Assembly: GCF_002551005.1 (NCBI RefSeq)
Contig: NZ_NVOY01000006.1
Location: forward strand, 39,407-103,406
Source of the DNA: Bacillus pseudomycoides
Lineage (GTDB): Bacteria > Bacillota > Bacilli > Bacillales > Bacillaceae_G
Length of the DNA stretch: 64,000 nucleotides
Direction of reading: 5' to 3'
How positions within the stretch are numbered: position 1 is the first letter of the stretch; the number at the start of each line of letters is the position of its first letter. The notes under the pieces were generated by a model. The model made no database searches. It was not told where the DNA came from and was given only the letters and a program-made list of their open reading frames with translations. Made by a program: the position numbers and the translations under genes. Shown here one piece after another: positions 8,513 through 15,824 of this stretch.

Positions 8513-9266
8513 AATTATAAAATTGAACCGTATTTTTATAAATCGTTTCCGCTACATCTTCAAGCGATAGTCCTTTTATTTCACTCACACTCTTTAACAC
8601 TTGCAAAATCATACTTGGATGCGTCATCTCATCATTAAATTTCCACGGTCCATCTGTTTCCACCATAAGATGTGATAACGGATAAAAAGCAGCAATATCT
8701 TTAATTTTTTCTTTATATACAATGTCAGGGGTGATCGAAATATAATACCCATTCCCTATCATTCTTTCCATCGTTTGTTCACTTCCCTTAAACCAATGAA
8801 AATGAGCATGGCGTATTCGATAAGATTCAAGTAAATCACAAACAACTTCCGCATCATCGTATACAGCGTGTAATATAATTGGTAAATTATATTTTTGAGC
8901 CATATGTACAAATCTTTCTAGCATTTTAATATATGGCTCTAGCAACAATGTCGGATTTTCTTGGCGTAAATAATAAGGCAAACCAACTTCTCCAATCGCT
9001 GCAATACGATGCGCTTCTTTATCAATTAATTTACAAATTTTTTCGCATTGCTTGGAATCAACATCTTGCTCAGGATGATATCCAAGAGCTGGATAGATAA
9101 ATGAATAATCCTTCGCTAGCCCCAATGTTTGCTGACAAGAATGATAATTCATCGACACCGCAATCAGTCCTGCTATTTCCTTCGTCTTCTGTATATCTTC
9201 AATTAACTGAAATTGCTCTTCTCTTTTATATTGATCCAAATGTATATGACTATCAATCCATTTCAT
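8508..9266 (-). CDS. TatD-family metal-dependent hydrolase
   Basis: 252 residues from the ATG at 9266 (MKWIDSHIHLD), preceded by AAAGGTGA; the GTG at 9275 lies inside that ribosome binding site. TatD features: metal ligands in DSHIHLD, GEVGLPY, HAVYDD, HAHFHWFKG and VETDGPW. The family are TIM-barrel metal-dependent nucleases or amidohydrolases. It is flanked by bcr1-like repeats in the same orientation on both sides and stands alone. Confidence 0.85.
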   Translation of the reverse strand: MKWIDSHIHLDQYKREEQFQLIEDIQKTKEIAGLIAVSMNYHSCQQTLGLAKDYSFIYPALGYHPEQDVDSKQCEKICKLIDKEAHRIAAIGEVGLPYYLRQENPTLLLEPYIKMLERFVHMAQKYNLPIILHAVYDDAEVVCDLLESYRIRHAHFHWFKGSEQTMERMIGNGYYISITPDIVYKEKIKDIAAFYPLSHLMVETDGPWKFNDEMTHPSMILQVLKSVSEIKGLSLEDVAETIYKNTVQFYNL

Positions 9267-9284
9267 TTCTATCACCTTTTCTTA

Positions 9285-9400
9285 GCATTGTATATAGATT
9301 CATTTTCCAACATATAAGCCGTTTCTATGCATGGACAAGTGCTCTCATCCCTCCTCAAAAGAAAAGGTTTTTATATCTTCAACTTGTATTTATATAGTAC
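9285..9400 (+). repeat. bcr1-like repeat, copy 2 (internally deleted)
   Basis: Keeps the left end (CATATAAG), then joins directly to the TTTCTATGCATGGACAAG-TGCTCTC part and the AAAAGAAAAGGTTTTTAT tail. The central block of the full copies is absent. Confidence 0.65.
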
Positions 9401-9430
9401 AACTTCCTAAAATGTATATAAAATAAAAAA

Positions 9431-9454
9431 AACAAGAAGGCTCGCCTTCTTGTT
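9431..9454 (-). terminator. Terminator of the 36-aa membrane protein gene
   Basis: AACAAGAAGG and CCTTCTTGTT arms with a four-base loop, followed on the minus strand by TTTTTTT. Confidence 0.9.
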
Positions 9455-9464
9455 CATTTATTTA

Positions 9465-9575
9465 TTAAACAATAAAGTTTGTAATTATATCAAAAATCCC
9501 AATACATACAATCGCAACACCAAAGTAGCTAAAACACTCTACTAACGGAAACTTAACTACTTCTTCTTTTTGCAT
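9465..9575 (-). CDS. 36-residue membrane protein in the BceR-like promoter cluster
   Basis: A charged start (MQKEEVVKFPLVE) is followed by one hydrophobic helix of about 22 residues. The ribosome binding site AAGGGAG lies 8 to 10 bases before the ATG at 9575, and a strong terminator follows. Its promoter (9624-9687) has the same layout as four others in the next 2 kb. It is not similar in sequence to the two tiny proteins at 10468 and 11584, but size, topology and promoter match. Role unknown; envelope-stress response is inferred. Confidence 0.7.
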   Translation of the reverse strand: MQKEEVVKFPLVECFSYFGVAIVCIGIFDIITNFIV

Positions 9576-9623
9576 CTCACTCGTCTCCCTTCTATAATCT
9601 CCCTAACTTTTATATCTATTTCT

Positions 9624-9687
9624 ATTATGAGAGAAATATGACAAAAGAGCCATTGAATTTGCTTACGTAAACCTTACATTTTTGTAA
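9624..9687 (-). promoter_or_regulatory. BceR-like promoter P1
   Basis: Inverted repeat TTACA-N4-TGTAA at 9674-9687, a half-site CGTAAG, then AATTCAATGGCT, 18 bases, and a -10 CATAAT at 9629-9624. It drives the 36-aa protein. TNACA-N4-TGTAA is the described target of BceR-type response regulators. Confidence 0.7.
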
Positions 9688-9691
9688 GATA

Positions 9692-9796
9692 GAAAAATAG
9701 TCCCATCTCTTTTGAGATGAGACCCACATGTAGTTGGTTGTTAATCCTTTTCATCACATTATTGATTCAGACAGAAAGATGTATTTCGTTCTTTCT
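9692..9796 (-). ncRNA. Putative ~100-nt small RNA driven by BceR-like promoter P2
   Basis: Promoter P2 should start transcription near 9796, and a terminator (stem GTCTCATCTC/GAGATGGGAC, then TATTTTT) ends it at about 9692. In between lies a second hairpin (AGAAAGA/TCTTTCT, 9774-9800 region). The only frames are a 15-codon one and one that crosses the terminator, neither with a ribosome binding site. I infer a regulatory RNA; a very short peptide cannot be excluded. Confidence 0.5.
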
Positions 9797-9802
9797 GCTT
9801 TT

Positions 9803-9866
9803 AGTATAGGTCATACTCGTAATCACAACTATCGAATTACATTACACCTACCTTACAATATTGTAA
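9803..9866 (-). promoter_or_regulatory. BceR-like promoter P2
   Basis: TTACA-N4-TGTAA at 9853-9866, half-site GTGTAA, then AATTCGATAGTT, 18 bases, and -10 TATACT at 9808-9803. There is no gene before the terminator at 9700. Confidence 0.7.
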
Positions 9867-9879
9867 TAAGTCTTTCTTT

Positions 9880-10245
9880 TTATTGAATCGTTAAAAGCTT
9901 TCCTCTTGCATTCAACGGAATATCTTCTTTATCTATTTCAACTAATTTCTCAGCATAACGTCCTTTTGCAATGATTTCTAACGGTTCATTTTGTTTTAAC
10001 ATTTTCTGAATCGTTTTTGTAATCTTCTGTTCCCGTCCATCTTCATCGTATCCAACAAACTCATATTCATACCAGCCATCTCCAATATGTTGCCCGATAC
10101 CTTTTACGACTGTGTAATACGCTTTCGTTTGATAAAACGGATTATATTTATCGATTACTGGACCAAGCTTTGTTGGTAATAGTAAGACAACGATAACAAT
10201 ACTAGCAAGTACCCCAAAAAATAAACGTCTCCGTATTTTTTCCAT
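9880..10245 (-). CDS. YxeA-family (DUF1093) exported protein
   Basis: 121 residues: an N-terminal signal or anchor helix (about 9-24), then the YxeA core with YYTVVKGIGQHIGDGWYEYEF-like strands, YDEDGREQKIT and a C-terminal LNARGKLLTI. In B. subtilis yxeA lies next to the YxdJK/YxdLM peptide-sensing module, a BceRS-type system. Here its promoter (P3) carries a BceR-like operator, which supports the same regulatory class. RBS GGGAGGAAA. Function unknown. Confidence 0.75.
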   Translation of the reverse strand: MEKIRRRLFFGVLASIVIVVLLLPTKLGPVIDKYNPFYQTKAYYTVVKGIGQHIGDGWYEYEFVGYDEDGREQKITKTIQKMLKQNEPLEIIAKGRYAEKLVEIDKEDIPLNARGKLLTIQ

Positions 10246-10286
10246 TTCGGTTTCCTCCCTTGTATTTTATACGTAACCTTTCTTTC

Positions 10287-10350
10287 AGTTTAGAAAAAAA
10301 GGGGAACGTATACCATTGAACTGCCTTACACTTCTCTTACAAAAATGTAA
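10287..10350 (-). promoter_or_regulatory. BceR-like promoter P3 (yxeA-type gene)
   Basis: Uses the palindrome at 10337-10350 in the minus direction: half-site GTGTAAGG, AGTTCAATGGTA, 18 bases, -10 TAAACT at 10292-10287. It shares the palindrome with divergent promoter P4. Confidence 0.65.
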
Positions 10351-10400
10351 GTTTCCTGTAAGCTAATTCGATAGTTCAAACTTCCCTGATTTCGTACAAT
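10337..10400 (+). promoter_or_regulatory. BceR-like promoter P4
   Basis: TTACA-AAAA-TGTAA at 10337-10350, half-site CTGTAAG, CTAATTCGATAGTT, 18 bases, -10 TACAAT at 10395-10400. The stretch CTGTAAGCTAATTCGATAGT is identical in P5. Confidence 0.75.
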
Positions 10401-10467
10401 AAAGTCAGAAGCAGAGCAGATTTAAAAAACTGTTTCTACTACATGAAACAGGTAAGGAGAGATTATA

Positions 10468-10572
10468 ATGGAAAACCAAATGACTTTTAACAAATTTGAT
10501 TACGTTGGACTTGCTAGCGGTGCGGCTCTTCTTACAGCATTCATTTACGTTGCCGCAGTAATTCTTATATAA
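10468..10572 (+). CDS. 34-residue membrane protein, paralogue A
   Basis: Starts MENQMTFNKFDYVGL and continues into one hydrophobic helix (GAALLTAFIYVAAVILI). AAGGAGAG precedes the ATG. It shares TFNKFDY, GL-SGAALLTA and IY with the 33-residue protein at 11584, so these are paralogues flanking the acyltransferase gene. Both are driven by near-identical promoters. A bidirectional terminator follows at once. No function is known. Confidence 0.8.
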   Translation: MENQMTFNKFDYVGLASGAALLTAFIYVAAVILI

Positions 10573-10608
10573 TTTTGTGTCCCCTTTCCCCTTATATAGA
10601 TAAATTTG

Positions 10609-10640
10609 AAAAGACGACCTTCTATGCCAGGTCGTCTTTT
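10609..10640. terminator. Bidirectional terminator
   Basis: Perfect AAAAGACGACCT and AGGTCGTCTTTT arms, eight-base loop, between the 34-aa gene and the convergent acyltransferase gene. Confidence 0.9.
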
Positions 10641-10650
10641 CCTATTACTA

Positions 10651-11259
10651 TTATGCTGTTTTATCTTCTTGTAACGTTTCTTTTAACTGTGTAAACGTCT
10701 CATTTAATTTTTCTGTCATCAGTTGCATCACTTCTTTACGATCCATTTGTGCCGACTGCTCCACTTGAATCGGATCACCAAAAATTAATTGCGCTCTTTT
10801 TCCACGAAACAATTCTTTTAAACTGCTAGGTCCAACGTATGCAGCCGGAACTAACGGAACATTAGAACGAAAGGCAATTGTAACAGCACCAGCTTTCAGA
10901 GAAGTCGCTTCTGCCGATCTCGTTCCGCTCGGAAAAATCCCCACAACTTTTCCTTCTTTTAATAACCTAGATGGAATTTTCAGCGTACTTGGCCCTGGAT
11001 TTGCACGATCAACCGGAAACGCATTTACGCCCTTAAAAAACCAATTTCCAAATTTACTTTCAAACAATTCCTTTTTTGCCATATAGTAAATTTTCGTTGG
11101 TAACATTCCCGTCGCTAACATGACAACATCCATCCAACTTGTATGAGTACAAGCTACCACATATGCTCCGCTTTGCGGTAATTTTTCTTTTCCATATACT
11201 TCTACTTTTCCAAATGTTTTAAATATATATTTCAACAGCCTTACAATGAATGTATACAT
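10651..11259 (-). CDS. plsC: 1-acyl-sn-glycerol-3-phosphate acyltransferase (PlsC type)
   Basis: 202 residues with the acyltransferase motifs in order: HTSWMD (HX4D, catalytic), a following YYMAKKELFE block, FPSGTRS (usual form FPEGTRS, here Ser replaces Glu) and VPLVPAAYVG. It transfers an acyl chain to lysophosphatidate at the inner membrane leaflet in phospholipid synthesis. RBS GGGAACAGG is modest. It lies between two paralogous tiny membrane protein genes under BceR-like promoters, which suggests a link to envelope adjustment. Confidence 0.87.
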   Translation of the reverse strand: MYTFIVRLLKYIFKTFGKVEVYGKEKLPQSGAYVVACTHTSWMDVVMLATGMLPTKIYYMAKKELFESKFGNWFFKGVNAFPVDRANPGPSTLKIPSRLLKEGKVVGIFPSGTRSAEATSLKAGAVTIAFRSNVPLVPAAYVGPSSLKELFRGKRAQLIFGDPIQVEQSAQMDRKEVMQLMTEKLNETFTQLKETLQEDKTA

Positions 11260-11376
11260 TCGACCTGTTCCCTTCTACAATTTAATTTTTTATAACTGTA
11301 TTATTTATCCTTAATTATAACACTAAGTATTAATAGTTGGTAATAAAATTAAGTGACAATTTTAAAAATCTTTTCC

Positions 11377-11440
11377 TTACAAAACTGTAATCCTACTGTA
11401 AGCTAATTCGATAGTTACTCCCTTATACCTGTCATATACT
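11377..11440 (+). promoter_or_regulatory. BceR-like promoter P5
   Basis: TTACA-AAAC-TGTAA at 11377-11390, half-site CTGTAAG, CTAATTCGATAGTT, 18 bases, -10 TATACT at 11435-11440. The 5' UTR to the ATG at 11584 is about 135 bases and can fold by long-range pairing (CATCGA...AGG at 11468 with CCTTATCGATG at 11530). Confidence 0.75.
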
Positions 11441-11583
11441 TAAAACAGAAACAGGGCAACAAAAACACATCGAAAAGGCACTCACATACTAAACAAGGGT
11501 CGCAACTACAATGCGGCTCGTGTTATCCCCCTTATCGATGCAAAAATTGTTGCTACTGATTACATAAGTAAGGAGAGATAACT

Positions 11584-11685
11584 ATGAACAGCATTACTTT
11601 TAACAAATTTGATTACATGGGACTTGTAAGCGGTGCAGCTCTTCTTACAGCAGTTATTTACGCACTCGCACATGTCCTTGTATGA
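11584..11685 (+). CDS. 33-residue membrane protein, paralogue B
   Basis: MNSITFNKFDYMGL followed by one hydrophobic helix. Clear paralogue of the protein at 10468, with conserved codons as well as residues. RBS AAGGAGAG. Terminator directly downstream. Long structured 5' UTR, unlike paralogue A. Confidence 0.8.
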   Translation: MNSITFNKFDYMGLVSGAALLTAVIYALAHVLV

Positions 11686-11709
11686 AAATACACTCCCCTT
11701 TTTTTATAG

Positions 11710-11746
11710 AAAAGTGCTGCTTGTAATTCTACAAGCAGCACTTTTT
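11710..11746. terminator. Bidirectional terminator
   Basis: AAAAGTGCTGCTTGTA and TACAAGCAGCACTTTT arms with a four-base loop, T-tracts on both strands. Confidence 0.9.
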
Positions 11747-12674
11747 AATTTGTTTCATATATAATTTGACCTGTTTTACTTATATCATAACCACCAATAG
11801 CACGCAGTTCGTTTTGAAATTCAGGAGACTGTAATACCGACTTTACTGTTTCAATTAACTCCATGTTCTCTTCTGTTTTTAAAATTACTAAATCATAACG
11901 TTCTTGTATAAGTGGAACAAAATCTACATTTACAATTTGCGCTACTTTTTCTGTTCCTACTCCTACATCAGCTTTTCCATTTGCAACTTGAGAAGCAATG
12001 CCAATATGATTTGACTCTTCCCAATCATAGCCACAAATGCTCATTTTTGATATTCCATTTATACGCAATTGTTCATCAACAAGAACACGAATACCAGATC
12101 CTCTTTCCCTATTTACAAATTGAATGGATGTATTACATAAATCATTCCATGTCTTTATCTGTTTTGGATTTCCTTTTTGCACATAAAAACCTGATGTTCT
12201 TGATAATAAATTCATAACAATACAAGGCTGTCCAACTAAAATTCGTTTTACATATGGAATGTTGTATTCTCCCGTATCCCCATCGAACAAATGAAGACTA
12301 ACAATGTCTCCTTTTCCTTGATACATCTGAACCAAACTTGTTAAACTCCCTTGATATGCCCGTAGCATATTAGAAGCTTTCAAACGGCTCTCTACATGTT
12401 TCGTTAACATATCTAAAGATAAATCTTGTCCACTGATAATACAAGAATCAGATTTACTTGGCGGGTTCATTACTTGCATAGATGAAGAAACTGCCTGTAC
12501 TTTTCCTGTTTTCATCTCTGTAATATATTGCTCTAAATCACTTGCATCAACACGCATTTGCCTACCAACTCGATAAGAGGGTAATTCACCTTTTTTAATT
12601 AAATCATACACTGTTAATTTCGATACTTTTAACCGCTTCGCTACTTCTTCTGTTGTGTAGGAATGATGATCCAT
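11745..12674 (-). CDS. HTH plus periplasmic-binding-like regulator of molybdate uptake (YvgK-like)
   Basis: 309 residues. Residues 5-55 form an excisionase/MerR-type DNA-binding domain (TTEEVAKRLKVSKLTVYDLI, then GELPSYRVGRQMRV). The rest is a substrate-binding-protein-like domain (HLFDGDTGEYNIPYV, NRERGSGIRVLVDE, GKADVGVG) of the type fused to molybdate regulators. It is divergent from modA with a large palindrome between them, so it probably represses or activates modAB in response to oxyanion. Equivalent genes sit together in B. subtilis (yvgK-yvgL-yvgM). Confidence 0.82.
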   Translation of the reverse strand: MDHHSYTTEEVAKRLKVSKLTVYDLIKKGELPSYRVGRQMRVDASDLEQYITEMKTGKVQAVSSSMQVMNPPSKSDSCIISGQDLSLDMLTKHVESRLKASNMLRAYQGSLTSLVQMYQGKGDIVSLHLFDGDTGEYNIPYVKRILVGQPCIVMNLLSRTSGFYVQKGNPKQIKTWNDLCNTSIQFVNRERGSGIRVLVDEQLRINGISKMSICGYDWEESNHIGIASQVANGKADVGVGTEKVAQIVNVDFVPLIQERYDLVILKTEENMELIETVKSVLQSPEFQNELRAIGGYDISKTGQIIYETN

Positions 12675-12762
12675 AAACCGATTCCTCGCTTTCTGCCTTC
12701 ATTGTAACAAAAATAACAGTTTTTCTTCTATTTATTTTCACTATCGTGAGAAAAATCACAAC

Positions 12763-12804
12763 ATAACTAAATATAACTATTTATAATTAATTATATTTAG
12801 TTAT
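12763..12804. promoter_or_regulatory. Operator palindrome between the regulator and modA
   Basis: Arms ATAACTAAATATAA (12763-12776) and TTATATTTAGTTAT (12791-12804) are perfectly complementary, with a 14-base spacer. Position in the divergent intergenic region makes it the likely site of the HTH/PBP regulator. Confidence 0.75.
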
Positions 12805-12833
12805 AATTAAGGCGGGGATAAAAGAAGGGAGAA

Positions 12834-13640
12834 ATGAAGATGAACAAGTACATATTTCGTTTTATTTGCAGTATTTTATTCACACTACTTCTCGTAATAA
12901 GTACGGGATGTACAAACACAAATAAACAAGAAAAAACTACTGCTAAAGAAGAAAAAGTTGAACTTACCATTTCTGCAGCTGCTAGTTTACAAGATGCACT
13001 AAAAGAGATTCAAACACAATATGAAAAGAAAGAACCAAATATAAAGCTCTCATTTAACTTCGACGGTTCTGGCAAGCTTCAACAGCAAATTGAACAAGGA
13101 GCTCCTGTTGATTTATTCTTCTCTGCCGCAGAAGATAAATTTCAAACACTCGTAACGAAAGGACTTATTGATCAGAAAGAAGGAAAAAATCTACTCGGCA
13201 ATGAGTTAGTATTAGTTGTTCCTAAAGATAGTAATCTAAAAGATTTTCAATCGTTAAAAGATGAGCAAGTAACAAAAATCGCACTAGGTACACCTGAATC
13301 TGTTCCGGCTGGAAAATACGCAAAAGAGGCGCTTACTCATTTAAATCTTTGGAACGACCTTCAAAATAAAATCGTATACACAAAAGATGTACGCCAAGTA
13401 TTAACATACGTAGAAACAGGAAACGTTAATGCAGGGATTGTTTATAAAACAGACGCCCTTATTTCAAAAAAAGTAAAAATTGCTACTACAGCACAGGCAA
13501 ATTCACACGAACCAATCCGCTATCCATTAGGTATTGTAAAAGCAACGAAACATAAAAAAGAGGCAACTGCTTTTTATGAATATTTACAGTCTAAAGACGC
13601 TATAGCCATCTTTAAAAAATATGGTTTTACAGTGCTGTAA
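12834..13640 (+). CDS. modA: Molybdate ABC transporter substrate-binding lipoprotein
   Basis: 268 residues: a signal peptide ending in the lipobox VISTGC, then ModA hallmarks SAAASLQDALKEI near the start of the mature part, FNFDGSGKLQQQIEQGAPVDLFFSAA, and TYVETGNVNAGIVYKTDA. It binds molybdate or tungstate outside the membrane and hands it to ModB. Either of two ATGs (12834 or 12840) fits the ribosome binding site GAAGGGAGA. modB follows after eight bases. Confidence 0.93.
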   Translation: MKMNKYIFRFICSILFTLLLVISTGCTNTNKQEKTTAKEEKVELTISAAASLQDALKEIQTQYEKKEPNIKLSFNFDGSGKLQQQIEQGAPVDLFFSAAEDKFQTLVTKGLIDQKEGKNLLGNELVLVVPKDSNLKDFQSLKDEQVTKIALGTPESVPAGKYAKEALTHLNLWNDLQNKIVYTKDVRQVLTYVETGNVNAGIVYKTDALISKKVKIATTAQANSHEPIRYPLGIVKATKHKKEATAFYEYLQSKDAIAIFKKYGFTVL

Positions 13641-13648
13641 TTGTAACT

Positions 13649-14323
13649 ATGATATTTGATACATTTTGGTCACCTATCATTCTTTCACTAAAAGTTGCTG
13701 CACTTTCTACGATCATTGTGATGGTGTTCGGAACGATAATTGGCCGTGTTTTAGCTCGATCTTCGAAGCGCTATAAAATTTTATTAGAAACCATTTTTCT
13801 ACTGCCAATGGTACTGCCGCCCACTGTAATTGGATTTTTTCTCATTATCATCTTTGGAAAAAACAGTCCCATCGGTCAGTGGATCGAAACTTTGTTTCAA
13901 CAATCGATTATGTTTACATCTTGGGCTGCTGTGATTGCTGCAACTGTAGTTGCATTTCCGCTTATGTACCAATCAGCAAAAACGGGTTTTATCATTGCCA
14001 ATGAACAAATTGAAGACGGGGCTAGAGACCTTGGAGCAACTGAATTACAAGTGTTCTTACATGTAACATTACCACTCGCGTTCCCTTCTCTACTTGGCGG
14101 AATGATTTTAAGTTTCGTCCGCGCCCTAGGAGAATTTGGTGCGACGCTTATGTTCGCTGGTAATATTCCTGGTAAAACACAAACAATTCCAACTGCAATT
14201 TATATGGCAATTGATGCAAGTAACATGCCCCTTGCCTGGGCGCTCGTTCTTACAACTGTCGGTATGTCAATTGTCTTTTTATTGCTTATTCAATTTATCA
14301 ATAAAAAGGTAACTTCTTTCTAG
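13649..14323 (+). CDS. modB: Molybdate ABC transporter permease
   Basis: 224 residues, five or six transmembrane helices, with the ABC-permease EAA loop as EDGARDLGATELQVFLHVTLPLAFP and the ModB segment RALGEFGATLMFAGNIPGKTQTIPTAIY. Co-transcribed with modA. A terminator follows immediately and no modC ATPase gene is present, as in the B. subtilis yvgL-yvgM locus, so an ATPase encoded elsewhere must power it. Confidence 0.93.
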   Translation: MIFDTFWSPIILSLKVAALSTIIVMVFGTIIGRVLARSSKRYKILLETIFLLPMVLPPTVIGFFLIIIFGKNSPIGQWIETLFQQSIMFTSWAAVIAATVVAFPLMYQSAKTGFIIANEQIEDGARDLGATELQVFLHVTLPLAFPSLLGGMILSFVRALGEFGATLMFAGNIPGKTQTIPTAIYMAIDASNMPLAWALVLTTVGMSIVFLLLIQFINKKVTSF

Positions 14324-14324
14324 C

Positions 14325-14354
14325 AGTAGCTTTCGACAAAGCTACTGTTTTTTG
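14325..14354 (+). terminator. Terminator of modAB
   Basis: AGTAGCTTT and AAAGCTACT arms, four-base loop, then GTTTTTTG. Confidence 0.9.
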
Positions 14355-14424
14355 TATTATTTCCCGCGAAATGAAATGGAAATTAGATGTTTATGTAGAA
14401 TTATAGAAAATAAGGGGGAATTAT

Positions 14425-14913
14425 ATGTATAACCAAACACTTTGTTTTATAAAAAAAGGTAATGAAATATTAATGTTAAATCGAGAAAAATCACCACTGC
14501 AAGGCTTGTGGAACGGTGTTGGTGGTAAAATGATAGAAGCGGAAACGCCAATGGCATGCATTCTACGTGAGATTGAAGAAGAGACAGGACTACATTTAAC
14601 AGAGCAAGAAGTCACCTATAAAGGAACATTATCATGGACAATCGACAATACAAATTCCGGTGGATTATATCTGTTTACCGCTAATCTCCCAGCTCATATT
14701 TCTTATCACACTCCGAAAAAAGTAGCTGAAGGTATTTTAGATTGGAAGCACATTTCTTGGATTTTATCTAACGAAAATAGAGGAATAAACTCTTTAACAA
14801 AGCACTTTTTACCCACGGTTTTACAAGAAGAAAGCGTATATGACCATACTTCTGTTTTCCACAATAATCAGCTTGTGCACTACGAACAAAGAACACATGC
14901 AAATGTAAAATAG
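14425..14913 (+). CDS. NUDIX hydrolase (MutT/8-oxo-dGTP diphosphatase-like)
   Basis: 162 residues with a full Nudix box, GGKMIEAETPMACILREIEE followed by ETGL, near residues 32-55. The N-terminal strand YNQTLCFIKKGNEILMLNRE fits the 8-oxo-dGTPase subgroup common in Bacillus. RBS AAGGGGGAA. Monocistronic, ended by a hairpin. The precise nucleotide substrate is not determined by the sequence. Confidence 0.85.
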   Translation: MYNQTLCFIKKGNEILMLNREKSPLQGLWNGVGGKMIEAETPMACILREIEEETGLHLTEQEVTYKGTLSWTIDNTNSGGLYLFTANLPAHISYHTPKKVAEGILDWKHISWILSNENRGINSLTKHFLPTVLQEESVYDHTSVFHNNQLVHYEQRTHANVK

Positions 14914-14938
14914 CCTCTTTAACAGAGGCTATTTTGCT
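14911..14938. terminator. Terminator between NUDIX and GNAT genes
   Basis: AGCCTCT and AGAGGCT arms followed by ATTTTGCT; also ends the convergent GNAT gene. Confidence 0.75.
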
Positions 14939-15434
14939 ATATATTTCGGCAGTATCTGTACGATACAGCCTGTTCTTCTTCTGTACTTCCTTGACTCGGA
15001 CGTTCAGATTGTTTTACAAATCCTTTTGCTTCATAAAAGGGAATTCCTTTTTCATTCCCCTTGGCAACCGACACCCACTGCTCTACAATCCCTTTTTCTT
15101 TTTGAATTTCTGTAAAATGATCTACTAACAATGTCCCAATTCCTTCTCTTCTTCGATTCGGATCTAAATATAGGACAAAGATTTCTCCACACTTTTCACC
15201 CGTTGTGCCTCCACCAATCGCTCCAACAACTTGTCCGTTTTCCAATGCGACGAACCATCCATACCAATTTTCGTTATTCGTCAGTACTTCCTTATAAATA
15301 CGCTCATGATTATAGTATTCTTCAATGACACGATCGATATATTCCTGGCTATACAAACCTTCATATGTCGCTAGCCATCCATCTGCACAAACCTTGGCAA
15401 TCCCTTCGACATGACTTATATCTGCTCTTACCAC
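14937..15434 (-). CDS. GNAT-family N-acetyltransferase
   Basis: 165 residues with the acetyl-CoA binding motif A as LYLDPNRRREGIGTLLVDHF and upstream strand VVGAIGGG; C-terminal EAKGFVKQ. The start is unclear: the only codon in frame that fits is GTG at 15434, and no ribosome binding site precedes it. Four codons upstream the frame reads ATA AAT AAG ATT CAA, where an ATG in place of ATA would give a normal MNKIQVVRA start. The start may have mutated. The acceptor substrate is unknown. Confidence 0.72.
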   Translation of the reverse strand: MVRADISHVEGIAKVCADGWLATYEGLYSQEYIDRVIEEYYNHERIYKEVLTNNENWYGWFVALENGQVVGAIGGGTTGEKCGEIFVLYLDPNRRREGIGTLLVDHFTEIQKEKGIVEQWVSVAKGNEKGIPFYEAKGFVKQSERPSQGSTEEEQAVSYRYCRNI

Positions 15435-15824
15435 TTGAATCTTATTTATTTTCTATTCTTGCACTACATAATCTTTCACACCCTACATCCCCTTTATACT
15501 CTATTTTTCCCCTACTACACCAATTTAAATGGATAAAAAATCCAATTTGTTATAATTTATTATATCTTCTAATTCCCACATAAACTATTACAATTTTCAT
15601 ATTCATAGAAATATACATTCTATTTGAATTTACTTTCTAAAAGAGACTCTTTCCTGTTATTATATGGAGGTGCCAAAAAAGGGGATATGAAAACGCATTT
15701 ATATAATGACAGCGTTCTCCTTATAGACATCACTACTTCATCGTTTTAACGATTCGTAAGTGGAAAATTACCAATCGTTAGAACTACATATATTTTATTG
15801 ATATAACAAGAAGGGAGTCTTGTA

